A DNA stretch of 64,000 nucleotides, from NCBI RefSeq assembly GCF_007655135.1, contig NC_045127.1, positions 18,580,199 through 18,644,198 of the forward strand, in the 5' to 3' direction. Shown here in pieces: positions 10,499 through 23,059 of the stretch (the first letter of the stretch is position 1; every line of letters starts with the position of its first letter). The position numbers were made by a program, and so were the translations under genes. Origin of the DNA: Punica granatum (Eukaryota; Streptophyta; Magnoliopsida; Myrtales; Lythraceae). The notes below the pieces were generated by a model, which was not told the DNA's origin, did no database searches, and was given only the letters and a program-made list of their open reading frames with translations.

Positions 10499-13175
10499 TT
10501 ATTATTTACCGCATGGATTAAGTTGCACTCGGCTCGCACGTTTTGACACTAGAGATTCGGTGAACCAAACGATGTCGGTTGAGAAGCCGAGAGAGAAGTA
10601 AACCTGTATGTCGGGGAGTTGGTTCACAATCTTGCGTTACAGTTCATCGAACCATGGAGGTTGAATCCCTGCGTGAACCAGAACCGCGAGTTCTTGGATT
10701 TACTTGTATCTGGGCAAGCATTAGACCGATTCGATTAATTCGACTCTCGGACCGTTCGCTCACCGACTGGAATTCTTACAGAATAAATGTACAAAATAAA
10801 ATCCTTACAATGCTCTCGAAAACAATAAATACAAATTACAAATGGCCGAATTCCAGTCGACTCGCGTTCGGTTATTATTCCGCTCTAACTCACCGTGAGT
10901 TTAGGGAAAAGACCGAAGAACTGAAATTCAATGCACGCTCTCACTGAATAAGGCGTTGGACCCTGTGAGTGATGATTAGGGTGTTGGACCCTGTGCTCGA
11001 TAATTAGGGCGTTGAACCCTAATATTATTCGGTCTAGGGATCAGGCTCGACCATCATGGCAAACAGGTGCGAAAGATAACACGCAACATGTTAATAACAG
11101 ACAAGGTGTTTGTTATTGTCGAGTGTACGTGTTTTAACAAGTTTATTGATCCGGGGTATTTTGGCATGCAAATCCTACCCTAGACAAACAAACGTGTGCC
11201 AATATTTTAGCATTCAGCTTTGGTTTGAGAACCTGACATGTCGGGTGTCCGTAGTCAAGTTTCGAGTGTGTGGATTGTTTTTACAGTAATTCGGTGTTGT
11301 GACACGGAATTACCACTAAATTAGCCCAACTCGTGTTTTGACTCTAGATTTGGAACCTAGAGTTCCACCTAACCATTTTCTAGCATTTGGTTAAGTCGAG
11401 TGAAATGATTAGTTAGTTAATTGTAATTTTGATACAGAGTACCCAACTGACACCTTAAACTGAGCTAGGATGTCGGCAAATCACAAAATGATGTTCTTGC
11501 CCTTGATTTGAAAATTTGTTTTCAGAAAAGGAGAACAACACAATACGGATTTGAAAGTATGAGGGTTTTGAAAAGGGCATTAACACCGTTTTGTAATTCG
11601 TCGATGCGAGTTACAAATTAATGTCCAATTCATGCAAAGTTGTTTAAATTGAATGAATTAACCGTGTGAATGTCCCGATTAATCCGTTTGTGGAATTAAT
11701 GCTTAAGGTTATCGCCGAATGCATTAATTGTGAAAACGATTCGTGATTCGATGACCAAGACGATTCCATAAAGATCGAGGATATTTGATCCAATGACCAC
11801 AACTACCCTCGTAATTGAATGGACCCGAATCAGTCATCGATACCCGAATCCTTGCATACTTTGTTTTGAAAAGACATTTTCATGCGATATTGCGACGATA
11901 ATGTAAATTGCAAATTATACGAAAGCCGAGAACGGACTCAAAACGGGAAGAGGAAGCCTCATGCAACCCGTACGAGTCTAAGAGGCTCTCGGCCACTTCT
12001 CTTTGGAGATAGCCGAGAGGTCCCATGGCCCGAATGGGGTTCCACGAGGTTTCCCCGTCTCGTTTCGAATCATTTCTCGCATGCTTAAACGACAAACATG
12101 ATAAATGACACTATTAAACGAAAGTCGGTATTGCCATGACTTGACTAACGCATTCGAACATGCAAACATGCACAAACAAGTTATTTAAGGAATCGATAAA
12201 ACAATACCGACTTCATGCATGTAAGAAAACACGAGAAGACTCGGAAATCGAACTGTGATCGGGCTAAGAAGGCCGTTCTTAACCCGAGGAAAGCAAGCCA
12301 AGTCTCGGTTACCTCTTCTTGAGGCAAACCCGAGAGCTCTTTTGCTTATTTCGGGTCGAGAAGGTCTTCCGAGGGTCGATCCAAACGTTTCCCGACATGC
12401 TAACATGTTAATCGAGGATAAACATGCATGATATAATGTAAAAGTGCATAAACATGAAGTCTTGCAAGTGAACATGCTTTGTGCACCATATTACTCCATA
12501 GCCATGCAAATAATGTAAAAAGCCATAACTCCTCTAAGGCAAGAGTGATTTACCTAGGCTCGGGATACGAGGAAAGTGTTTGAGAGTCCGGTGACTCGGT
12601 AGAACGCTTGGAAGGATGCTCGAGTGCAAAGGATGCACGTTCGGGGAGCTAGGTGCACGGGGAGTGCGGCTGGAGTGCACGGGAGGCGTGCGGGGCGCGC
12701 GGGCGCTCGGGCAGGCGCGCGGGCGTGCAGGCGTGCGCGCGGGGCGCGTGGGCGTTCGCGGGCGTGCGCGCAGGCAGGCGTCTGGCTCACGGGCGCGCGG
12801 GCGCGCGGCTGCGCGTGCGGCGACGGGTGTACTATTCACCCAAGAGCACGTCCTTCACCCAGAATCACTAAATGACCTGAAATGATAAGCAAATTACTTC
12901 AAACCAAAAATCTAAGTTCATAAATGAACTTCTTGGGTCGAAAACATGTGGTCCATGGAGTTTGAGAAATTTTGGACTTAAGTCGGGATGATGAACATCG
13001 GCTTCCGACTTAAGAAACTCAAAGCTTTCTTCGGGTTCTCTTCGTTTTTTTCTCTCTTGGTTTTGAAGTGTTGAAACTTGCTGGTTTTGGCTATGGAGTT
13101 GAGAGCTTTTCTTGAGGGAGAAAGCTTGGAGAGAGTGTGCAAGAGGAGAAGTGATTATCTTAATCACTTTTGGGC

Positions 13176-13183
13176 CATTTATA
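13176..13183 (-). promoter_or_regulatory. LTR TATA box (LARD 3' LTR)
   Basis: TATAAATG on the minus strand, in the context GCCTATAAATGGCCC, matches the equivalent sites in G, L and the LARD 5' LTR. Confidence 0.55.
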
Positions 13184-14712
13184 GGCAAAGCTAATGGGCA
13201 ATTAAGCAAAAGTAAGCACACTTAAGCCTCCCATTAGCAAATTTCGGTTTGCCTAATGAAAATGAGGATGAATGTGGACCAAGTGTTCTTGATGAAGATG
13301 ATCCAAGAGCATTTATGAGCATTGATGAGCATTGAGCGTTGTCTTCAACCTCTCAAAGATATTTTGGCTAAGAGAGGGCAAGTTGGCTTCTTGCATTGAA
13401 GAGGAAGAAGAAGCTTCGAGAGCAAAGGGTGACTCATCTTGGGTAGCCCTTGGGTCCCACAACCGAAAAGGAGAAACCGGGAAAAAGCTCGGGTCTCGAT
13501 TGATCGCGCATTCGAAGTTCGTGGTTTGAATTGAATGTCGAATTATCGATATACGCGAGGAAATAGATTTAAAGAGTCTGAGATTGGCATTTTCCGTGAG
13601 AAATTTCCAAATATCTGTATGAGGCTCGGAAGCCGGTTTTGCTCCTTTTAAGCATTTAGAGCGAGGTTACCCACTTTTGACAGCATATCTTGTATCTACA
13701 TCCCACGTCGGTCATTTTGACATAAATTGTCAAATTACGTGGGCACTTGACTCTTAAGCCGGTAATGCAAATATGGAGCCGAAAATGTCTTAGGAGGCCG
13801 AAACTGGATTTCTAAGATTGCTTTCTGAGTTTCTTAAGCGATCCGGAGATTGCTTTGCCGAGATTGGGCCTCTAAGGATATGAGAAGTGCATCTGAGACC
13901 CTTAAAGCATTGCTCGAGGGGTCTAGATGAGTTGTGTGATTCATTCCGACGATTCCACATTGAGCCTTGAGAAGGCTAGCATTGTGTAAGGTAAGCATCC
14001 GGCATCAAGTTTCCCCAAAGAGGACCTCCAGATATGGATTTTCACTGAAAATGGCCTTTTGTGCTCGTCAGAGGTTACTCGGGAAACCGTGAAGGGTTTT
14101 GCTGTCTGTTTTGCCCAATTGCGAATTCCGCTGGAGTTTTCAGGGCAATGTGACGTGAACTTCGTTTGCCGTCATTCCATCAGACTAGTCTCCGGTTATG
14201 CTCTTCCGAAGAGGGGTATGCCCGTTTTGTCGCTCGGAAGTCATTGAGGGTGTCTGTATGGCTTCTAAAAGACAATATGAAGCACTACTCGTGCTCTATA
14301 TGATTGTAGGGCATGGCCGCATCTGATATTTGGAATTAACTTTTCTCCGAGAGATCCGTATTTTTGGACTTCCACTGAAAAGTCGTCTGTATACAGAAGT
14401 TGTTCTGTATAGAGCAGATGATTTGCAAAATGCCTTTGGGGGCACTTTTCATCTGTTTGGCATTGGAGTGGATTTTTGAAGTCCAATATTGGTTATCTTC
14501 CAATGATCGAGCGAACTATCGGAAAATAGGCATGTTCGTGTGAACTTTGGAAATGCCGGTTTCGGACATTGTTGAGCTCTCTAGTCACTTTGTTGAGGAT
14601 GAATAGTGATTTCTTGCTCTGTTGAGCCGTTTTCTGTATTCTGCTCAAGTCGTGGCTTGGATCATTGCTAATAATGTAATTTGAATGAGTGAGCCAAAAT
14701 AGGGTGCTGACA

Positions 14713-14727
14713 GCTTGCCCCTCTTTG
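14713..14727 (-). other. LARD polypurine tract
   Basis: CAAAGAGGGGCAAGC on the minus strand directly abuts the 3' LTR start TGTCAGCACC. Position and purine richness fit the plus-strand primer for reverse transcription. Element E has the related AAAGATGGGCAAGT at the same place. Confidence 0.7.
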
Positions 14728-15180
14728 ACTGCATGCTCGAGTAGAGGATGCAGCCAAAGACTTCAGAAGCACCCCAGTTTGATAGTAATGATCGATGTGA
14801 AATTTCCTATGGCCTTCTCCTTCTTGCTTTGGATATGTGGGATGCTGTACCTAATAAAAAAGAGATATAGTGAGATGCGCACAATGGACGTGCCGAGTCC
14901 AGAACAGAGCTGGGGTAGGCATTTAAAATCGGGATTGACCCGAAGGGGATTGACCCAGTGTAGAAATTAAAGTCGCATGGGATGCATTGCAAAATGAAAA
15001 TGCTTGCAGAAAGTAAATGCAAATGCTGGGGAGTTGCGTGAGGTGTGGAAGGAATCATTGTGATTCCTCCATCACTGAGCTTGTCTATACTGCAATCGAT
15101 GTTGTGGCAGAATGCTTCGTTGCTTGCCAACTGATTGTGATGCCACTGAGTGCATGTAGTATTTGTATCATCTGAGAACG

Positions 15181-15945
15181 GGACTCAGTCTTGTGGAAAC
15201 CTAAAGATGGGACTCGGCCTTGTGAGAGATCTATCGATGGGACTCGGCCCTACAAAAGATCTAAGGTTGGGACTCGGCCCTGTGGAAGATCTAACGAAGG
15301 GGCTCGGCCCTACGAAGATCAATGGAAGGGGCTCGGCCCTGTGGGAGATCTAACGAAGGGACTCGGCCCTACGGAGATCAAAGGAAGGGACTCGGCCCTG
15401 TAGGGGATCTAACGAAGGGACTCGGCCCTACGGAAGATCAATGGAAGGGACTCGGCCCTGTAGGGGATCTAACGAAGGGACTCGGCCCGACGGAAGATCA
15501 ATGGAAGGGACTCGGCCCTGTAGGGGATCTAACGAAGGGACTCGGCCCTACGGAAGATCAATGGAAGGGACTCGGCCCTGTAGGGAATCTAACGAAGGGA
15601 CTCGGCCCTACGGAAGATCAAATGGAAGGGACTCGGCCCTGTTGGGGATCTAACGAAGGGACTCGGCCCGACGGAAGATCAATGGAAGGGACTCGGCCCT
15701 GTGGGGATCTAACAAAGGGACTCGACCCTACGGAAGATCAAATGGAAGGGACTCGGCCCTGTAGGGGATCTAACGAAGGGACTCGGCCCGACGAAAGATC
15801 AATGGAAGGGACTCGGCCCTGTGGGGATCTAACGAAGGGACTCGGCCCTACGGAAGATCAAATGGAAGGGACTCAGCCCTATAGGGGATCTAACGAAGGG
15901 ACTCGGCCCTACGGAAGATCAAATGGAAGGGACTCGGCCCTGTGA
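15181..15945. repeat. 60-bp dimeric tandem array in LARD 3' region
   Basis: About 12-13 copies of a 60-bp unit lie head to tail. Each unit has two 30-bp halves that share GGACTCGGCCCT and differ afterwards (one type TGTAGGGGATCTAACGAA, the other ACGGAAGATCAATGGAA). Some copies have 1-bp length changes. The array lies between the internal region and the 3' LTR, the zone known in Ogre/Tat elements to hold variable tandem repeats. A 207-codon open frame across it only reflects the 3-divisible unit length. Confidence 0.9.
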
Positions 15946-17284
15946 CTGTCGTTGTGAAGCGATGGTGCTGTAGGTGTATGGGGCGGATGTTGCCCCGAGA
16001 GTGCTAATTCGTTGGAGGCCGATGTTGCTGCTGGGACGGTTGCACCTTGCTGATAGCTGGCTTTGCTATTGAGCAACTGTGCTTTTACTGGTGATGCCCC
16101 CGCCGCACGATGAGGGTTTTTGCTTTGCGGGATGCCTTGTGCTGAGGGACTCGAGCTCTGGGGTGGAGCGCCTACGTATCCCGAGTGGTCAGGAATCAGA
16201 GTCTGCCGTAGTTCTTGCCGTTTGCAGTACCTGTGATCCTGACATTACTAGTAAATCATGTGAGAAATACTAACAATTGATAGATACAGGTAAGCATGAA
16301 AATGTTGTTGCAACACGCAGATCATCAGTTTCGGGGTCGCTTGAGGAACCCATGAAGAATTTTGCTTTGACATTGCAAGTGGATCCCGTTCTCGGAGGCC
16401 TAGATGCGAGGCCTCCGGGGATCTCCCGTTAGCCATGCATGGGCATATCGAGACTTCCCGACGATGCCCTGACAGTTCTATTGTTTGTTCGACGCGCCCG
16501 TCGGCTTTGAACCCTTCTCAATAGGGTACCGTAGGGCGACTGCATTTGCAACACGTTTGGGAATTTCTGTTCATATTTGGTCAGACTCAGTCTGACCATT
16601 TCCAAAGCGTTATGACTAGACTCTCGGAGAGGAATGTCTGGGATTTTGGCTCTGTGATAGCCTGTTGAAGGGTGGCCGTGACCCATTTGGAGTTATGCAA
16701 AGACAAAGAGAAAAGAGAAAGCTTGGGAAGCACGTTGCCCCAGGCTAAAAGGATACTCGGTTTGCCCAATGTGTTTGAGGAGGAATCCGCGTTGGACGGT
16801 TGAGCTGTGTTGGAGGGCTGATCGAGGATCATGTTGAAATAGATAACCTGGCTACTTTCCTTAGGGATCCCTTGTCCGCACGATGTGTGAGGAACCAGGG
16901 GGTCATTTTTATCCATCTCTCGTTTAACTCTCCTTTTGCTACGGTCACCCACCTCGGGGCCGCACCTCTCAACCTAAAGGGGAAGAGCTCTCCTTTTACC
17001 ACAACTGCCCCGAAGGGTTTCCGGTCATGCCTCTCTTTTACCCTAGCTTTTGCCTAGGCAGCCCCAAAAGGGGTTTTCGACCTAGCGGGCTCGATTCTTT
17101 TATCTCTCGAGTTTGCAAGGGCGAAGGGTTCGAAGGATTCAACCTCCAAGTGCATTGTGTTCTGTCTCCGTCGAAGAGTTGTGTCTGCTGCTTCCCCCTT
17201 TTTTTTTCGGGGTTTATTGACTGCTTTTGAATTGGCTGTGCCGGTGCTTTTGGTGAATGTCGGCGTTGCCTTGTTTTGTTCATT

Positions 17285-17338
17285 GGCGGATTTTTCCCGC
17301 GTCTTTTCTCTCTCTCTTCATTGGCGGGTTTTTCCCGC
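17285..17338. other. Twin hairpins GCGGG-T5-CCCGC
   Basis: Two copies of TTCATTGGCGG(G)TTTTTCCCGC are 38 bp apart (17285-17300 with one mismatch, 17323-17338 perfect), separated by a CT-rich run. K has the same pair at 58907-58922 and 58945-58960, both perfect. Confidence 0.6.
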
Positions 17339-17731
17339 TTCTTTTCGCTCTGTTTTTTTTTCCTTGCAACTGGGGTTTGTTTTGTGCCCCGTGTCTTTGT
17401 TTAAAACTCCTCGACTTTGTATCGCCGAGGCCACTTTGGTGTGCTTCGCCTCGTGGAGACTTGTTGTGTGTGGCTAGCCCTATTTTGTGAGGACCGGCTT
17501 TCTTGGAAGTTTGACTCCCGTGCACTCGAAAGCTGAACTTCGTGTCCTTTGCCCTTGCAATCTCTTCAGGTGAATTCCCCTATTGTCGAGAAGGAAAATA
17601 CAAATTTGCCCTAGGGAATTAGTGGCCGGGGTTGTCCTGGTGCTTGTTGTGGAGGAGGCCTGGTCTTGACGCAAATGACCAGGAGCGTTCCAATGTCACT
17701 TGCTGGAGTGACCCACTATGGCGATCTCGGG

Positions 17732-17951
17732 GCGAACTTCAACCAGGGAGGCCCCAGTGTACGTCGCTTGTCGAGGTTGTGTTGGCGCGAACTTCAACCG
17801 AGGATGCCCCAGTGTACGTCGCTTGCTGAGGTTGTGCTAGTGTGAACTTCAACCGGGGATGCCCCAGTGTACGTCGCTTGGAAAAGTTGTGCTAGTGCGA
17901 ACTTCAACCGGGGATGCCCTAGTGTATGTCGCTTGGAAATGCTTATCGTGG
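17732..17951. repeat. Four 55-bp tandem repeats
   Basis: Four units begin near GCGAACTTCAACC and include GATGCCCCAGTGTACGTCGC. The homologous place in K (about 59313-59370) has a single unit, so the array expanded in LARD or contracted in K. Confidence 0.75.
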
Positions 17952-18240
17952 GTGGATGATGTCCAAGGTGGTCTCGGTGCAAGCGTTGAACGCGAATGCC
18001 CCGGTCTTTATCGTCGATGTGACTCGTGGTGGGCGGTTTGTGCAACTGTCGCCCCTGGCCGTCTCATGTCGTCAATGTCAACTGAAATGGTTGCGTTGAT
18101 GGCATATGGCTCGCTCAGTTGTTTTTGTCTTTAGCTTTGTAGGGGGTACCTCCGTGCCGAGCCCCTTCCCTGTCAAAGTATAAGGGAGGAGGCTCGAGAG
18201 GAGTTCTCGAAAAGGCGTGAGCCTGTGCATCACTCTTCGC

Positions 18241-20199
18241 CTGTGACCGGTGTGTCCCTGTAAAAGATGACAAAGAAGATGGTGTGTTAGGCGACTGTGC
18301 GGTGGAGTATGCGGTAAGAAATATGGGGTGGACCCATGGGAAAATCCCTTTTGTCCCGCACGTGACCCATGGAGTGTCACGTGTGGATGACATTTGTTTC
18401 CAGGAATGTAGTCATCACCACTCTGGAGTGGTTAGACCATGACTGAGGTCACATAAGCATGTTTTCCCTAATTGTGAGTAGGCATGCGCAGCCGTCCTAG
18501 GGAAGGCTCAAGGAGCCGGGTCCCATGAGGACAGGTGAGTCGAACAGGTCCAACAAAACTAATAGGGCGTCTTCGAGACTGTCCTAATGCTCCATTGAAG
18601 GATTTGTTCATGTCGGGAGCCTATTTGTGGGAATGCATTTGAATGAAAGCAACGGAGAGTTTAAAGAAAACTGCGCGTGTTGCCCCAGTATTCAATCAAC
18701 GACCCCAACGGAGGTGGATGAGATCCATTTTTTTGATCGGAGGCATGATTGTGCTGGTATCTCTTACGACTGAGGGTTGGGTCATGGTCTGTTTGTGGAG
18801 CTGTCACTTTCGGTCTTTGCAGTGGAAGGATTAGACTTGCTCCTCGGAGTATCGCTTGGATGAATTTGAATCCAAGTCGATTTTGGATTTCAGATGAGCC
18901 TAAAAGCAGTAAATGCGAGGTGTCAAAACCTAAAAGCAGTAACTGCCGGGCCGGAGCCCAAAAGTGGGGCCGAAGCCCGATGAGTGGTCGAAGCCCAAAA
19001 GTGGGGCCAAAGCCCGATGCAGTAAATGCGGGGTCGATAGGAAAGTGCAAGAAATGTGAAAGCAAAGGTCAATGCTGAGGAATAGCGCAAGGCGCTGCAA
19101 TGCGGTGACGCTGATTTGCTTACGGTCTTGCTCTGTGGAGCAGGGATGGGGACTTAGTGTTGAAATCCCAAGGAGCTGGATGAGAGACGTTTGTTGTCTC
19201 AATTGTGGTCGCTCAGTATTCAGGCTGTCTTCTTGTTCAGAATTTCCTGCAATGGGAAAAGAAAACAATGAAAGAACATGAACTGTTCAGGATTTCAATG
19301 CAAGAGTGTAGGGAAGCGAACTGGCCTGGTAGGCGTCGTGCGAGCACACCAAGAGACATGCATTGATACGCTGAGTGCGCGTGCATGAGTTGGTGTGAAC
19401 ATGCTTGGACATGTATGAGGCACGCTTGATAGTTGGTAGATGCGTGGGGGTCACGCGGAGAGATGTGCTTCTGATCATGCAGTGAGGCTCTCTGCTAGGA
19501 AGAAATTATTGTTGGTTAGTTTCGCCTTGGAAGGTGGGTTGGCCCTCGGTCCATAGCTCGCCTTGCCATAGAGGAAGAGAGAAGGCCGCAGGTGGCCTGC
19601 TCGCGAAGGTTGGCACGACTCACCGGTCATGCGGGGTGGGTGGCCGGGATGGACTCGGCTTCAGGTCACAGAGCATCTCGCCATGGAGAAGTGAAAACAG
19701 CGGGTGGTCTACCCGCCAAGGTTGGCACGACTCGCCTGTCGTACGGGGTGGGTGGCCGGGATGGACGGCCTCTGGTCATAGCACGTCTCGCCATGGAGAA
19801 GTGAAAACCGCGGGTGGTCTACCCGCGAAGGTTGGCACAACTCGCCTGTCGTGCGGGACATGGTAATTGATGTGCAAACATCGGATGTAGGCAATGTATG
19901 AGTTTTCAAAAGCTAATGTCACTGCATTGATTTGATTCAAGTTCCCAGATTTACGAAAATGGTTCATTTGAAAAAGGGAACTTAAGCAATAAACCAATGC
20001 AATGTCCTATTTTGTTTGAAAACATGCATGCAATGCAGAAAAGTAGAGTATAACTGTATCTGTTACAATGTATATCGCTCTTTGTGAAAAACAGCAAAAG
20101 GCCCACCTAAAAAAAAACTAGGGACCGACTCAAAGACCGGACTTTGGGTCGGTTGACGGCGTGAGGTTATTTTGGTCCAACATGACGGTCCCTGTTTAT
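18241..20199. other. LARD internal region without recognisable genes
   Basis: No retrotransposon domain or other family is recognisable here. The stretch holds a short duplication of CCCAAAAGTGGGGCC units (18950-19020) and three repeats of about 110 bp (19531-19865). In an autonomous Ogre element, ORF1, gag and pol would occupy the space between leader and 3' region, so this marks where coding DNA was lost or replaced. Confidence 0.6.
19531..19865. repeat. Three tandem repeats of about 110 bp
   Basis: The units share GGTTGGCACGACTC, GGGGTGGGTGGCCGGGATGG and CTCGCCATGGAGAAGTGAAA. GTTGGCAC recurs at 19609, 19721 and 19831, giving periods of 112 and 110 bp. Confidence 0.8.
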
Positions 20200-20527
20200 G
20201 CATGGTTTCAGTGTTCTACTGGGAAAACCACTAACTAGGGATGGGGGCTCCCGATTCAAGTGGATCAATTCCTTGAAATCGAGCGAGGATCTTTGGGGGT
20301 CAGTTCGGTGGCAGAGCCAACTCGATCCGTTCCCTTACTCGGAACCTTTGACTAACCTAGCTTCCTAAATTGGTGCCCGTGGGATTTCGGGCATTTGGTA
20401 CTTAGAATTCACTAGAATGATGCAATGTAAGTGCAGAAAAGTAAATGTGCATAAAATAAATGTGCGGAAGGCGATAAATAAACATGCAAGCAAGCAAAAG
20501 GATCGAGCCTGAACCCACTAAGTATGT
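20200..20527 (-). other. LARD 5' leader, conserved with H and E
   Basis: Directly after the primer site the leader holds blocks such as CCTTGAAATCGAGC, GATCTTTGGGGG and TTACTCGGAACC, written on the plus strand. H has matching blocks at 38950-39302, and E has them in the opposite orientation at 45469-45725. A non-coding leader conserved between a gene-less element and coding elements is where an RNA packaging or dimerisation signal would be expected; that role is inferred. Confidence 0.6.
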
Positions 20528-20544
20528 CCCCAGTGGAGTGGCCA
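20528..20544 (-). other. LARD primer-binding site, tRNA-Arg type
   Basis: The minus strand reads TGGCCACTCCACTGGGG, 3 nt from the LTR end. The reverse complement of the 3' end of plant tRNA-Arg with CCA is TGGCGACTCCACTGGGG, so 16 of 17 bases match. Ogre elements are known to use tRNA-Arg. This site fixes the element orientation. Confidence 0.8.
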
Positions 20545-23059
20545 AGCTGTACGGACCCGAATGTGGACTCTAGTCGGGGCCCGCATGCACGCTTTTGGAT
20601 CGCGCGGCTTGGGAGTGTCCACCTTCCCGCGGGGACGCGTGACGGACACGCATGAGAGAAGGAGTCGCCACTTATCATTTTACGATCCGAAGGTCGAGGG
20701 GGGATAAGTTACCCGGGTCTAGGGGTATGGAACACCTAGTTTGTCGTTAAGGCATTGATCGGTGCGGAACCAGAAATCCGTGTTCGGGGGTTCATGTTAC
20801 GTGCGGGCCTATATCCCGCACGCCCTTTTGGTACTCTGGTTTGCTAGGCTTGCATGTTTTATTATTTACCGCATGGATTAAGTTGCACTCGGCTCACACG
20901 TTTTGACACCGGAGATTCGGTGAACCAAACGATGTCGGTTGAGAAGCCGAGAGAGAAGTAAACCTGTATGTCGGGGAGTTGGTTCACAATCTTGCGTTAC
21001 AGTTCATCGAACCATGGAGGTTGAATCCCTGCGTGAACCAGAACCGCGAGTTCTTGGATTTACTTGTATCTGGGCAAGCATTAGACCGATTCGATTAATT
21101 CGACTCTCGGACCGTTTGCTCACCGACTGGAATTCTTACAGAATAAATGTACAAAATAAAATCCTTACAATGCTCTCGAAAACAATAAATACAAATTACA
21201 AATGGCCGAATTCCAGTCGACTCGCGTTCGGTTATTATTCCGCTCTAACTCACCGTGAGTTTAGGGAAAAGACCGAAGAACTGAAATTCAATGCACGCTC
21301 TCACTGAATAAGGCGTTGGACCCTGTGAGTGATGATTAGGGTGTTGGACCCTGTGCTCGATGATTAGGGCGTTGAACCCTAATATTATTCGGCCTAGGGA
21401 TCAGGCTCGACCCGCATGGCAAACAGGTGCGGAAAGATAACACGCAACATGTTAATAACATACAAGGTGTTTGTTATTGTCGAGTGTACGTGTTTTAACA
21501 AGTTTATTGATCCGGGGTATTTTGGCATGCAAATCCTACCCTAGACAAACAAACGTGTGCCAATGTTTTAGCATTCGGCTTTGGTTTGAGAACCTGACAT
21601 GTCGGGTGTCCGTAGTCAAGTTTCGAGTGTGTGGATTGTTTTTACAGTGATTCGGTGTGGTGACACTGAATTACCACTGAATTAGCCCAACTCGTGTTTT
21701 GACTCTAGATTTGGAACCTAGAGTTCCACCTAACCATTTTCTAGCATTTGGTTAAGTCGAGTGAAATGATTAGTCAGTTAATTGTAATTTTGATACAGAG
21801 TACCCAACTGACACCTTAAATTGAGCTAGGATGTCGGCAAATCACAAAATGATGTTCTTGCTCTTGATTTGAAAATTTGTTTTCAGAAAAGGAGAACAAC
21901 ACAATACGGATTTGATAGTATGAGGGTTTTGAAAAGGGCATTAGCACCGTTTTATAATTCGTCGACGCGAGTTATAAATTAATGTCCAATTCATGCAAAG
22001 TTGTTTAAATTGAATGAATTAACCGTGTGAACGTCCCGATTAACCCGTTCGTGGAATTAATGCTTAAGGTTATCGCCAAATGCATTAATTGTGAAAACGA
22101 TTCGTGATTCGACGACCAAGACGATTCCATAAGGATCGAGGATATTTGGTCCAATGACCGCAACTACCCTCGTAACTGAATGGACCCGAATGAGTCATCG
22201 ATACCCGAATCCATGCATGCTTTGTTTTGAAAAGACATTTTCATGCGATATTGTGACGATAATGTAAATTGCAAATTACACGAAAGCCGAGAACGGACTC
22301 AAAACGGGAAGAGGAAGCCTCATGCAACCCGTACGAGTCTAAGAGGCTCTCGGCCACTTCTCTTTGGAGATAGTCGAGAGGTCCCATGGCTCGAATGGGG
22401 TTCCACGATGTTTCCCCGTCTCGTTTCGAATCATTTCTCGCATGCTTAAACGACAAACATGATAAATGACACGATTAAACGAAAGTGGGTATTGCCATGA
22501 CTTGACTAACGCATTCGAACATGCAAACATGCACAAACAAGTTATTTAAGGAATCGATAAAACAATACCGACTTCATGCATGTAAGAAAACACGAGAAGA
22601 CTCGAGAATCCAACTTGGATCGGGCTAAGAAGGCCGTTCTTAACCCGAGGAAAGCAAGCCAAGTCTCGATTACCTCTTCTTGAGGCAAACCCGAGAGCTC
22701 TTTTGCTTATTTCGGGTCGAGAAGGTCTTCCGAGGGTCGATCCAAACGTTTCCCGACATGCTAACATGTTAATCGAGGATAAACATGCATGATATAATGT
22801 AAAAGTGCATAAACATGAAGTCTTGCAAGTGAACATGCTTTGTGCACCATATTACTCCATAGCCATGCAAATAATGTAAAAAGCCCTAACTCCTCTAAGT
22901 CAAGAGTGATTTACCTAGCCTCGGGATACGAGGAAAGAGTCGGGGAAGTGTTCGAGAGTCGAGTGACTCGGTAGAACGCTTGGAAGGATGCTCGGGTGCA
23001 AAGGATGCACATTCGGGGAGCTAGGTGCACGAGGAGTGCGGCTGGAGTGAACGGGAGGC

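Larger units (their letters stand above)
9856..14712 (-). repeat. LARD 3' LTR (4857 bp, contains a MITE)
   Basis: On the plus strand it starts TGTACGGACCC and ends GGGTGCTGACA. Without the 322-bp MITE and its 8-bp duplication it is about 4527 bp. It lacks about 80 bp present near 25000-25075 in the partner. By eye, the first 240 bp differ from 20548 onward at about seven bases plus an indel, while 10579-10947 is nearly identical to 20939-21307. Divergence looks like low single-digit per cent. Confidence 0.9.
16100..18240 (-). other. LARD internal module shared with element K
   Basis: This block aligns by eye with 57650-59708 on the same strand. Shared marks are GGGACTCGAGCTCTGGGG, the run ending GGGGCCGCACCTCTCAACC, the twin hairpins and the segment ending GGAGTTCTCGA. 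Small open frames are not conserved as such. A translated stretch (RRTLISDPSGYVGA in K) may be an old coding remnant, but I cannot name it. Its conservation in two otherwise different elements suggests structural or regulatory value, or simply common descent. Confidence 0.6.

Noticed and set aside
10579..10947. 122-codon open frame repeated almost unchanged at 20939-21307
   Set aside because: Both lie at the same place in the two LTRs of one element, so similarity follows from LTR identity. The strand is opposite to element transcription, and the frame is not preserved in copies R or E.
12534..12885. Overlapping Arg/Ala/Gly-rich frames on both strands
   Set aside because: They result from the CpG-rich block having few stop codons; composition, not selection, explains them.
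15322..15945. 207-codon frame of a repetitive Gly/Thr/Arg/Pro-rich protein
   Set aside because: It is a by-product of a 60-bp repeat whose length is divisible by three; the frame breaks where units gain or lose a base.
15181..15945. CRISPR-like array
   Set aside because: Units are contiguous 30/60-mers with no unique spacers, and the host is a plant.
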